Positions 23,472 to 34,744 of a stretch of DNA of 64,000 nt are shown piece after piece. How positions within the stretch are numbered: the stretch's first letter is position 1; each line of letters begins with the position of its first letter. The stretch is from Branchiostoma floridae (lineage: Eukaryota; Chordata; Leptocardii; Amphioxiformes; Branchiostomatidae): the NCBI RefSeq assembly GCF_000003815.2, contig NC_049984.1, forward strand, positions 23,344,581 through 23,408,580. Reading direction: 5' to 3'. The notes under the pieces are model-generated. The model was not told the DNA's origin and searched no databases. It was given only the letters and a program-made list of their open reading frames with translations. A program made the position numbers and the translations under genes.

Positions 23472-25348
23472 CTATCTATCTTGTCGTTCAGGTGGCAGAT
23501 GCACGACGATTGCTTTGTTAGCGTTACACCCTCCTGGGAAGGCTGACAACCCCTGCACCCAAGTCTGCGCCTCCAGGATATAACATGCCATGTCATCACT
23601 GTTTAACACGTAGATCGTCCCGTCCATTTCTGTACACCCCTTCTCGTAGTGAATAGCTTCCGTGGCCGGATGGTCTTCAAGTACAAACCATTGTCCTGTG
23701 GTGACATTAAAGCAGTCTACTCCGGGAACTAATCCACCAAGAAGGTAGATGGTTTCTCCCACCGCGACCATACTGTTCTTGTCCCGTTTTCTGGGCAGGG
23801 GAGACAGAATCTCCCACTGGTTGATGTTTGACGCGTATTTCAGAAGCGCAAACTTTTCCGTCTCTTCGTCTTCCGAGTTGACGTAGATGTCTCCCTTGCA
23901 GACGACAGCTAGATCGTAGTTAGTCCAGTCTCCAGGTAAGGACCGTCTGAACTCCCACCTGTCCTGTTCAGGGATATATCTCTCCACAGATTTTACAGTA
24001 TAGTCGTACTGGAAACCACCGATGGCGTAAACAGACCTGTCGTGAGCCACAGCTCCAAAGTAAGCCCTTGCTTCGTTAAGGTAACGTATCTGAGACCATT
24101 TGTTTTTGACAGGGTCGTAGCAGAAGCACACGGATAGAACGTCACCAAGGCCGGAAGGGTGACCGAATCGAGGTTTACCGTAACCGCCTATGACGTAGAT
24201 GTAGTTGTCCAGTGCAGCCACGCCCCACCCCCGTCTACAAGCCTGTTCTGGCTTCTCTGTGAAGATTTTCCACACATCCTGTAGGAAACAAACAAAGGAA
24301 AGAGTTACAGAGGAATAGAAGCCATTCTACGGTGGCCCAGAAGTTTATTGTCAACTTTTGTTGTTGTTATTTTTGTAACAGGTGGGTATGTCGCAATGCA
24401 CACAGAAAATAGACCTTTATAACAAGGTTTTAATACTGTAACTATGTCTCGAAATTTGAATTTAGCATCCAATTTCTAGTAAATATAGTAAAACTGTAGT
24501 CAGCTATTCACTACCTATTTAAAAGTTATATGCGATAACAAAACCTACATTGGTTTCGCTTTCGTCCGTGGGCGTCGCCATTCTGTTTCCCATGGGAGTG
24601 GTGTATGATGGGAAGGGGTGCCGTCATTTTTATGTGATAACGTTGAAGTGAAATATTATGAACATGTTGTTGCTGACTTATGGCGAGACATCGTTTTGCA
24701 TGTGTTAATCACTTGTCCATAACTTACCTTGCAGTGATCGTAATACATGAATTCCCTCGGACCTGGCTCAGGCCACGTCACATACCCCGTGTTCACACCA
24801 CACAGGAACTTCTGGTGTCTGAAGCGAGTCTTCCGAACATCTTCTCGCTGTTCCTCCCTCAGCTCTTCGAAAACTTCCGAGCGAAGAAACTTCAGATAGT
24901 TGTCCCCCATCAGCTGTGCTGCAGCTTCCTTCAGATCGCTGATGACATAAGTATCAGCCAGCATGTACAGATGGACACAGTTCTCACAGCTGAGTTTACT
25001 CTTGATGTAGTCCAGAACTGGCCCAATCTGAAGAAACTGCGCCATCTCAAGAACACAGTGGAGTCTATCGTCCATTTTGATTGGTTTTGACTCGTACAGA
25101 AAGTCTAGGACGATCTTGAACGCTTCAGCTGTGAATCCTTGAAGTTTGACGGAGTTTTCGTGACTTTCTCTCATGCCGCTTTCCAACATGGCGCGGAAGT
25201 AGTCCGACGTTTCCATCAGGACCGTCTTGTGGACGTGGAAGGTGCAGTCTTGAACTTTGACCTGGAGGTCGGGGTCACCGTGAACATGATTGTACGAGAT
25301 CTCGTCCTCGGGTTCTCCAAAGCGAGGCTCTAGCTTTGTCATCGCCAT
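23472..25348 (-). CDS. BTB-kelch protein A, two coding exons (25348-24728, 24278-23472)
   Basis: Predicted 475-residue BTB-kelch protein, a family that usually serves as substrate adaptor for Cullin-3 ubiquitin ligases. The first coding exon holds the BTB fold (VQDCTFHVHKTVLMETSDYF; FRAMLESGMRES; VLDFLYESKP) and a short helical BACK-like region. It ends at TGCAAG/gtaagtt. The second (acceptor tttcctacag) holds kelch blades with the YVIGGYG, YAIGGFQY and YLLGGLVP double-glycine motifs and W..L.P tryptophans. Both junctions are phase 0. An acceptor-like tctacag lies just before the ATG (about 25364), implying a 5' UTR exon. No one-to-one vertebrate orthologue is recognised. It is divergent from gene B, whose ATG is 1.8 kb away. 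Confidence 0.88.
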
Positions 25349-27143
25349 TGGGTCTATCCTGTAGATTGTACATCTTTAATAAATCCATTGAAACGTAACG
25401 TTAATTAGTATTGTTTTCTATGTTTAATTATAAAATATATGACTCGACGACATATGATGTTATCTGTGTAAGAAAATAGATAGCAGTGTTATAGCAAGAA
25501 ATCTTGAAAAATACAGTAAGAATTAAATTAGCGATTTTTGTAAAAAAACAAAATCCCTGTCAAGAGGTTGCCATTGAAACAAACAAAATAGAGTGTTTTC
25601 TAAACTTTGTAAAATTGTTGCCAGCTAAATTTTAGAAAAAAGTCACCAAATTTGATGACTATAGCGTAAGCCATTCCGGCATTATGTGACATAAAATTGG
25701 CGCAGGCCTCAAATGCAAGCCAACCCACCCCACCGTCCGAATAGGGTTAAGTACGAAAGTCTTAGCAAAGAATAATGCTACAGCGTTTCCTCATGAATCA
25801 TTTAAATGAGACTTGGATTTGCATGATTTATTTGATGCTCTGCTGCAGTACCAATGAAAGTCACCAAAGATTAAAAAGTCTAATCATTTTTTGATGGAAT
25901 AACATCTAGCAATATTCAAAATGTCCTAACATTCCATTCTCAAGTTATAACGTTCACAGACAGACAGACAGGCAGACAATTATACACACAGTTCTGAAAA
26001 TAAATCCTTAAAAGCCTGCCTTGTAGTTTATGACAAACACGATACCAGACATACGTCCATGTCATCTGTCGGGCTGTTCTATTTTTGGCAGGACGGCCGC
26101 CAGGACCAAGAGACCATGATTGTCCATGTGGCTCGAAAGGGATCATATAGAGCAGACAGGAATATTTCAGGTTTGTCCAGATTAGGTAGAGTAGATCTTA
26201 GAATAACATATCAGTTTTAAAAGAAACCAAGAAAAAAAGCTTAGGAGATGTTAGGATTTTCGCAGCTGCATGTTCAATAACGCTGTAAAATATTCTCGAG
26301 TTTGGAAATTAATAGTTGTTGGATGTGACACTGGCATAGGAGAGATCAAACAATTTGCCGTATAAAAGACAAAACCAAACCTCTGTTTATGTCTCTCTGC
26401 TGAGGACGAAGCATGAACGCCACGAGTCTGTTTTTAGAAATTGAGGTCAGAGGGCAACGCCAAAACGGGAACCGACAGACTACTGTGTAATGGGGTCACA
26501 ATCGGGCGTATGTTGACGTTCAATGGATGTACACAGTCTTCAAGTTAGCCCCTTCCCACACACTCATTCAATTAGACGGTGATTTCGCTGCAACATAGAT
26601 AATATTAAATTTTGCAGCACCTGAATTAATCAAATTGGAATATCATCTAAAAACTAAAGGGATGACTGAGAATATCACAGAAAGCGTCGTTTTATATCTA
26701 TGAAATGCGCTGAGCGCTCTTTCAAACATCAGGTCACAGCGAGGCCACGTTTTAGTGAAATCGGGGTTTTAGTTGTCCAGATTACAACAGCAAGCTCATT
26801 AACAAAATTATTTCATGTTTACTACATGAAATGAGGCATAACTGTTATGAGATCTTCGGCTAAAATTTAGAGCTCATATATACTAAGCTGATGAGATATC
26901 CATTTCATATTCAGAACATGTTATTTACTCTAATATAAAAGACATATCTCGAAAAATGTTTTGCGCTCAAAACACATTCTTAGTGTGGCAGCGTATTATA
27001 CCATTTTAAACATCATGTAAATAGCGCTATTTTCATAAATTCATAAACAATTATATTCCCCAAACCGTTGTGGTGAGTATATGTTGAAACCTCTCCAGGC
27101 CCCCCTGCCCGCCCCCCGACTGTTACATGATGTATTCACAGGG
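25349..27143. other. Intergenic between divergent kelch genes A and B
   Basis: It must contain the promoters and non-coding 5' exons of both genes: each ATG is preceded within 20 bp by a 3' splice site. No repeat with clear termini is seen. It is AT-rich, with short runs such as 'cagacagacaggcagac' near 25960. Confidence 0.45.
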
Positions 27144-29608
27144 ATGCAAATGGCGAAGCCCGATCGGACATCCAGTGTCAATGGGATCACCGACGAGATC
27201 TCGTACAGCCACGATCACGGCGACCCTGACCTCCAGGTCAAAGTTCAAGACTGCACCTTCCACGTCCACAAGACGGTCCTGATGGAGACGTCGGACTACT
27301 TCCGCGCCATGTTGGAAAGCGGCATGAGAGAAAGTCGGGAAAACTCCGTCCAACTTCAAGGCTTCACAGCTGAAGCGTTTCAGATCGTCCTGGACTTTCT
27401 GTATGAGTCGAAGCCAATCAAAATGGACGATAAGATACACGTTGTTCTTGAGATGGCACAGTTTCTTCAGATGAGGCCAGTTCTGGACTACATCAAGAGT
27501 AAAGTCAGCTGTGAGAACTGTGTCCATCTGTACATGCTGGCTGATACTTATGTCATCAGCGATCTGAAGGAAGCTGCAGCACAGCTGATGGGGGACAACT
27601 ATCTGAAGTTTCTTCGCTCGGAAGTTTTCGAAGAGCTGAGGGAGGAACAGCGAGAAGAGGTTCGGAAGACTCGCTTCAGACACCAGAAGTTCCTGTGTGG
27701 TGTGAACACGGGGTATGTGACGTGGCCTGAGCCAGGTCCGAGGGAATTCATGTATTATGACAATTCAAAGGTAGGAAAGTAGTTGGAACTGACTAGGGCT
27801 GGGTACCGGTACAGAAAATTCAGGTCCAGGTCCGGTTCAGGTCCAAAGGATCAGGTCCAGGTCCGGACCTGAACCTGGACCTGATTCAGTATGACTCATA
27901 CCAATGGTCCATTTCACTACAAAGAAATCTGTTTGGGGGAGTATTAGACTTATACTGGCGTTTTAAAATCCTACAACGCTAACTGCACCTGTACGTTTGG
28001 CTGTAAAACTTGGTAGAAATTACTACAAACTCTACTCTACTTCACTTTTGTTATTTTCTTCCACCTGCAAGCGCCAAAACGTGTGAATGTCTTATAAAAT
28101 AATCTGTTAATTTTCTAATCGGTCCAACATCCGGTCCACCTAATTTTTTCAGGTCCGGTTTTTCTGGACCGGTCCAATAAGAAAAACCGGTTTTGTACCG
28201 GTACGCTGTACCGATACCCAGCCCTAGAACTGACGTGTCTGACTCCTGCAGTATTACTGTTTGATTCCGCCAATCAATGATGCTATGACAAATGCTAAAA
28301 CTAGAATGGTGTAAGTTAAACTTATTTTTCGTTTTTTACCTTCGCCAATATTTTTTTTCGGATTCGTGATTTTGAAGTGCGGATTGATATGTGTTTGTCT
28401 GTGGATAGCAAAACTAGAGGTCATGGATGGATCTTTATAATACTTGGCATGCTGATAGGGCAAAAGAAAGAAACTATTAGATGTTGGGGCCCCTGGAGTC
28501 TTTCTACGGCACTACAGTGTAAATCTGCTTGTGATATCTTTTGTTATGGGCACGACTTTTGGTTGGTAGATACAATTTGTAGTCTGGAAGACGAGACATA
28601 CATTTGGGCCCTCTATCAGCTCTCTTTGAACTGCAGGAGGCGGTTTGTTGAAGACTTTGCCAGTGGATAAGTCAAGACGGGATGATTGAACTTTCATGAT
28701 TTTTGACGTGTAGGCAACTTTGATGGAGACCAACGTAATGATATGTTAATTATATGTAAATTACGACTTAATTATTCCTTTAACATATCTGTCTACAGGA
28801 CGACTGGAAAACGTTCGCTCACAAGCCGGAGGAGGCAGGCAGGAGAGGGTGGAGCGTGGCCGTACTGGACAACTACATTTACATCATGGGAGGGTACAGC
28901 AAACACTTTCTCGGACACCCCTCCGGCGATGGTGCCGTCCTGGGAGATTCCTTCTGCTTCGATCCGGTCAAGAACAAATGGTCGGAAGTGCGTTCTATGA
29001 ACGAGGCTAGAGCCTATTTTGGAGCAGTGGCTTACGGTGGCTCTGTTTACGCCATCGGTGGGTTCCAGTATCATTTCCCTGTAAAATCTGTGGAGAGATA
29101 CATCCCTGAACAGGACAGGTGGGAGTTCAGACGGTCCTTACCTGGAGACTGGACTAACTACGATCTAGCTGTCGTCTGCAAGGGAGACATCTACGTCAAC
29201 TCGGAAGACGAAGAGACGGAAAAGTTTGCGCTTCTGAAATACGCGTCAAACATCAACCAGTGGGAGATTCTGTCTCCCCTGCCCAGAAAACGGGACAAGA
29301 ACAGTATGGTCGCGGTGGGAGAAACCATCTACCTTCTGGGTGGGTTGGTTCCCGGAGTAGACTGCTTCAATGTCACCACAAGACAATGGTTTGTACTTGA
29401 AGACCATCCGGCCACGGAAGCTATTCACTACGAGAAGGGGTGTACAGAAATGGACGGGACGATCTACGTGTTAAACAGTGATGATATGGCATGTTATATC
29501 CTGGAGGCGCAGACTTGGGTGCAGGGGTTGTCAGCCTTCCCAGGAGGGTGTAACGCTAACAAAGCAATCGTCGTACACCTGCCACCTGAACGGCAAGATA
29601 GATTTTAG
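27144..29608 (+). CDS. BTB-kelch protein B, two coding exons (27144-27770, 28799-29608)
   Basis: Predicted 478-residue paralogue of gene A. Exon 1 follows an acceptor (ttcacag/GG) two bases before the ATG at 27144; a second ATG lies at 27150. The BTB exon ends at TCAAAG/gtagg and the kelch exon begins after tgtctacag, both in phase 0. The BTB pocket and the YIMGGYS, YAIGGFQY and YLLGGLVP kelch motifs are intact. From WEFRRSLPGDW to the stop the protein is nearly identical to A (one substitution plus a C-terminal F), while the first third of the kelch exon differs. The intron contains a hAT-type element. It converges on gene C. Likely role: Cullin-3 adaptor. Confidence 0.88.
27794..28226. mobile_element. 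hAT-type non-autonomous element in kelch B intron
   Basis: Termini TAGGGCTGGGTACCGGTAC and GTACCGATACCCAGCCCTA are flanked on both sides by the 8-bp duplication GAACTGAC (27786-27793 and 28227-28234). This is diagnostic of a hAT-like insertion. The interior is rich in 'caggtccaggtccgg' repeats in both orientations. Pieces of this family recur near 15420-15475 and 23130-23170. Confidence 0.85.
28340..28670 (+). repeat. Dispersed repeat fragment
   Basis: 'ttcgccaat', 'catggatggatcttt' and 'ctacggcactacagtg' resemble 47905-48080 in CTNNBL1 intron 5. It belongs to the same broad group of non-coding dispersed repeats as 112-890. Confidence 0.45.
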
Positions 29609-30977
29609 TGTTTTAGTACTTTGTCATTGTGAGATTTGTATCGTTGGAAGATTTTTTTTCTTCTGTGACAAGAAAATCGACGATATATTGTACATGCGAT
29701 GATTACGTGCTATACGTATGGATACAAAACGCTGCAGAAAATTTTTACGTCGTACAATGTTTGACATGTCCTGGCGTCGACTATACTAAAGTAGCATTGC
29801 AATAACTTTATCACAGGGCCACGGATGATATAATTTTGTTGATGGATTAAAAGCGACATCTTGTGATGGCATATTGTATTGCCACCTTTGACGATCTACT
29901 CCCGAACAATGGGACAGTACACTTGATTGGTCCGCATGAAAATACATGTCTATAATGTAAGTATCTAAGACAGATGGATGTGCCATATTGGCGTCATCTT
30001 CTATTAGATGTTAGCTAACGAGGAATAGAATTTTTGATTTCTAATTGCATGAATAGTGGCAGTGAAGTTTGTGTGGTTACATCGTGGTGGACTCTGGAAA
30101 CCAGCACGTTGGCCGAGTATGTCCACCATATTGCTATCCCTTCAAGGCAAACCGCATGAGTAAGCAGGTTCACTATTTTAGTACACATGTACAATGAAAT
30201 GCATAGAGGGCAATGTCTTAAAGCTAATGGTCTCAGAGACATAAACAAAACACGTCTAAACATTGTTATGTAAATAGCAACAATGGTCGAAACAAAAACT
30301 GTTTACAAGTTGGGGTCCCTTACCTTTGACATATTGCTCACGATGCATTTCGCCGCGCAAGCGTACTTCGATTCGTGAACCGATTCTTTTATGCCAGCGA
30401 CTTTTTATGACATTTTGAAACGGAAGTATTTTTCATAGCTTGGTGTTCAATGGCATCAAAAGTATGTAAACATCCTGTTGGGCACACACGTGTATGTTGA
30501 TTCAATGATACCATTGTTGTCGAACATGATAAGAAAATGCTTTGTTTTGGTGTCATCGGTGTCTTTTAAGTACTTATGAAGTATGTTTTATGAAGTATGT
30601 TTTATGAAGTATGTTTTATTGATGAAGATTATTGTCAGTAATCGTTAGACATAAAGTATAGGTACGTACTTCGTCATTCATTAGTGAAGTCATTTAATTA
30701 CCGTTGTTCGTTCTTTGTCTACCTACCTACTTACCTAGTCCCTTGGCCTCTTGGTCCGTTGGGGTGGGGGGGGGGGGGGTGGGGGGTGGTAGACATGAAG
30801 ATGGAGAGTTGTCTCCAGGCCCGTCTGTCTCTTGCTACAGTCAACCTTTCCTGCAGGTTGGGGGATGTCCACTCTGTGATGTTTCTTTTGAAAAGGCTGA
30901 AGGTAATTGTACTGCATTGCACGGTAGTCGTAAATGGCCAGGACAGTAGCATGTAGCAATACGCTGTTTCATATTTA

Positions 30978-32085
30978 CCTCCATGAAATGTCATGGAATG
31001 GAGGTTATATTTTCTGTTATGTGTCTCTGTCTGTGTAGATGATTACTCAAGAACGGCTGGATGGATTGGTTTCATACTTGTGTGTTGGTGGGGTGTGATG
31101 AAAGCTCGAATCGATGAGATTTTGGGAGCCGTATCTGTCATTATAATTGATGTAATAATATCAGAAATCACCCCTATATTTGAGATATATTGGTACAGGC
31201 ATCGTGCTTTATGTGTTTGTTAATGGGCTTAGCTCCAAGCAGATGGTGAGGTGACAGCTGTTTGGGGAACCCCGAGTTTTTTTAATATGATAATTAGTTT
31301 TATTTATGTCTGCTTAGGATATCATGGAGATGTGAAGCGTAAGTATAATTGTAAGAAGTTGAGGTACATTTAACGATAATGCTTAACAGGTATGGATGTC
31401 TCCTATACTGTACTGCTGATTTGAGTGACATGGTGATTAAAATGCCATTAGGTCCTCTCATCTGGGTTGGGTGTCAGAAGTTTTATGGGCGAAACAGATG
31501 TTCTGACTTTGTTACGATAAGAGACAGTTGTTAGTTGTCTCTTTCGTAGCCAATGGTACTTGTTTTTTAGCAGACGGGGTTGGCGCCAAGTATTCATCTT
31601 ACAGTTGGTGTAGGGCTGTCAGAGGAAAGTGTGCATCTCGTTTTTGTACCGTGTGAACAGCTGATGTTATGACATATTGGTGGAAAATCAAATCACCATC
31701 TGACTAAAGTTGGCCACATCCCTTCTTCTTTCTGAGTTTCCCAACTTCCTCCCACCACACAGCTCTGAGGCACATAGTCGAACCTCAATAATGCTGACAA
31801 CCTTAGACATTTTAAATGCCAAACATCAAGCTTAAGGAACACCACGCTACCATATGACGTCGACCTCTTAAACGCACATTACACAATTAAATGTCACATT
31901 TTGATAATTACTAATCAGATGGACATCCTCTGTGTCATTAAATAAATACACCACTACTTTCCCATAACATTTATATTATATAACCATTACTCTCAAATAC
32001 AACCGACTATAAACATACATACCATCCACAAAAAAGCAATAAATATTTCATGGAAGTATGAGGTCCCCGAACTCTAGTTCAGAAT
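30978..32085 (+). repeat. Hairpin-headed dispersed repeat, long copy
   Basis: Begins 'acctccatgaaatgtcatgg' and ends 'catggaagtatgaggtcccc', the start and end signatures of the family at 112-890 and 56231-56545. The interior is non-coding. Confidence 0.5.
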
Positions 32086-32345
32086 TGTTTTTCTTTTGGA
32101 GCAATTGCATCGGTCGACTGTTTTTAATTTTTACCTGAGTAAATGGGCGAAAAAATTACAATGTAGTTGAACTCAAATAAATCAATAAGAACATTGACAG
32201 TGAAATTGAAGACTCTACACTACATCAACATTTTTATCCTGTTAACGTCTATGTTGAATACACAAGGCAACTGCACATCAAACTGTTTTTTCTTCTCTTA
32301 ACTATATTTAGCATGTTACATGTAAACCTCCATACATTACATAGT

Positions 32346-32458
32346 GTTAGCCTGACTAAAATCGCGCCCCTAGCGGCCGGCCCTAAGATCTCGGGGGGGG
32401 GGGGGGGGAGGGGTCATTAAGCCCAGCCGGCGAGAGCTTGTGTAAACACAGGCTAACA
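32346..32458. mobile_element. Small GTTAGCCTG-terminated MITE
   Basis: GTTAGCCTG at the left and CAGGCTAAC at the right surround a G-run (32392-32408) and 'cggccggcc'. A short non-autonomous element; class unknown. Confidence 0.5.
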
Positions 32459-32965
32459 TAGTGTTAGGTGTGCTTCGATCAGCTTCTCAATCGAAGGTGC
32501 GTACTCTACATTTGCGTGTCTTAAAGAAGATATCTTAGTGGACTGCGCAGTTGGTCGCAATTTCTCGCCTGACATTGCGTTAAAAAAAAATCGCAATGAG
32601 CAAAATGACGCAAGTGCTACTGTAACCAAGCAAGTGAACATCTCTTACCACAACAAATATCTTTTCATTGTTATTTATTATTGATATACATTGGCTTTTA
32701 ATTCAGTGGCAACATTGTGATTTCCAACATTCTGCTTACGTGGGCTTCACAAATGCGCCACATTGTCAGTGTGACGGCGAAAATTCGCAAAGTCGCCGCA
32801 AAGTTGGCAAATTTTTGTGCAATTCATTGATTTACCCGTCTGCCCGTCTACTATTGATGAAATGTTTCATAGCAGGCAAAAACGTTTGGTGCTCAAGACA
32901 ACTTGCAATAGATTAATTCATAACTTGTTCGCACCAATGACAAAAACTCCAGATCCTTCTAAACC

Positions 32966-34744
32966 CTACAAGACTTGCCGTTCAGGTGGCAGATGTACGA
33001 CGATTGCTTTGTTAGCGTTACACCCTCCTGGGAAGGCTGACAACCCCTGCACCCAAGTCTGCGCCTCCAGGATATAACATGCCATATCATCACTGTTTAA
33101 CACGTAGATCGTCCCGTCCATTTCTGTACACCCCTTCTCGTACTCTGTGGCTTCTGTAGCCTCGTGGGACTCCAGTACAAACCATTGTTTTGTGGTGACA
33201 TTGAAGCAGTCTACTCCGGGAACTAACCCACCCAGAAGGTAGATGGTTTCTCCCACCGCGACCATACTGTTCTTGTCCCGTTTTCTGGGCAGGGGAGACA
33301 GAATCTCCCACTGGTTGATGTTTGACACGTACTTCAAGAGAGCAAACGTTTCTTCCCACCGTTCTTCCGAGTTGACGTAGATGTCTCCCTTGCAGACGAC
33401 AGCTAGATCGTAGTTAGTCCAGTCTCCAGGTAAGGACCGTCTGAACTCCCATCTGTCCTGTTCAGGGATGTATTTCTCCATAGTCTGAACTGGAAAGTGA
33501 TACTGAAATCCTCCTATGGCGTAGATAGACTCACCATTTGTCACGGCTCCAAAATAAGCTCTGGCTTCATTCATTGCACGCTCCTCCGTCCACTTGTTCT
33601 TGATAGGATCATAGCAGAAGTTGTAGGCTTGGACGTCGCCATCGCCAGAGGGATGGATGGACTTGGGAAAGCTGTACCCACCCATGACGTAAATGTAGTT
33701 ATCCAGGACAGCAACACCCCATCCTCGTCGGCAAGCCTGTTCTGGCTTTTCAGTCAACAATTTCCAGACGTCCTGAGTCAATGAAAAACGAAGGACATTA
33801 AAGTGTTTATGACACCAGAATACAGCAATGTTTCATCAACATCAATGAACAAATATTTAAACTAGGTCTACACTGTCACCCTTCTGATGTTGTTGAACAT
33901 CAGACTATCCAACATCATACTTCCAACTCTCGATTACTGCCACCAAGTATTTGAATAAAACATTGATTATTACTCCGATGACGTCACAGTGAACATGGCA
34001 GCCGGTTCAGAACCCGGAACATCGAGGCTTACTAAAACAATACTGATGAGAGTCAAAAAGTTTTAATTACGTAAAACTACAGGTAAATATGACGTATTTG
34101 CTTAATGCTACCTTTTTTCTTACCTTTGAATTGTCGTAATACATGAATTCCCTCGGACCTGGCTCTGGCCACGTCACATACCCCGTGTTCACACCGCACA
34201 GGAACTTCTGGTGTCTGAAGCGAGTCTTCCGAACCTCTTCTCGCTGTTCCTCCCTCAGCTCTTCAAAAACTTCCGAGCGAAGAAACTTCAGATAGTTGTC
34301 CCCCATCAGCTGTGCTGCAGCTTCCTTCAGATCGCTGATGACATAAGTATCAGCCATCATGTACAGATGGACACAGTTCTCACAGCTGAGTTTACTCTTG
34401 ATGTAGTCCAGAACTGGCCCAATCTGAAGAAACTGCGCCATCTCAAGAACACAGTGGAGTCTATCGTCCATTTTGATTGGTTTTGACTCGTACAGAAAGT
34501 CTAGGACGATCTTGAACGCTTCCGCTGTGAATCCTTGAAGTTGGACGGAGTTTTCGTAACTTTCTCTCATGCCGCTTTCCAACATGGCGCGAAAGTAGTC
34601 CGACGTCTCCATCAGGACCGTCTTGTGGACGTGGAAGGTGCAGCCTTGAACTTTGACCTGGAGGTCAGGGTCACCGTGAACGTGATCGTACGAGATCTCG
34701 TCGGCGATTCCCCCGACACTATTTGTTGTGGTTGGTGTCGCCAT
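32966..34744 (-). CDS. BTB-kelch protein C, two coding exons (34744-34124, 33772-32966)
   Basis: Predicted 475-residue third paralogue. The BTB exon (MATPTTTNS start, ending TCAAAG/gtaag) is almost identical to that of gene A from MDDRLHCVLEMAQFLQIGP onward. The kelch exon follows an acceptor ttgactcag, phase 0, with YVMGGYS, YAIGGFQY and YLLGGLVP blades. A short block differs from A and B (EERWEETFALLKYVSN, where the others have DEETEKFALLKYASN), as does the HEATEATEYEKG region. It terminates in RQVL rather than RQDR. An acceptor (ataacccag) 16 bp before the ATG again implies a 5' UTR exon. Likely a Cullin-3 adaptor like its neighbours. Confidence 0.88.

Larger units (their letters stand above)
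29609..32965. other. Intergenic between convergent kelch genes B and C
   Basis: No supported gene. Contents include a 17-bp tandem ('gaagtatgttttat', about 30574-30618), a poly-G stretch near 30766-30788, a dispersed hairpin-headed repeat (30978-32085) and a small inverted-repeat element (32346-32458). Confidence 0.5.
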
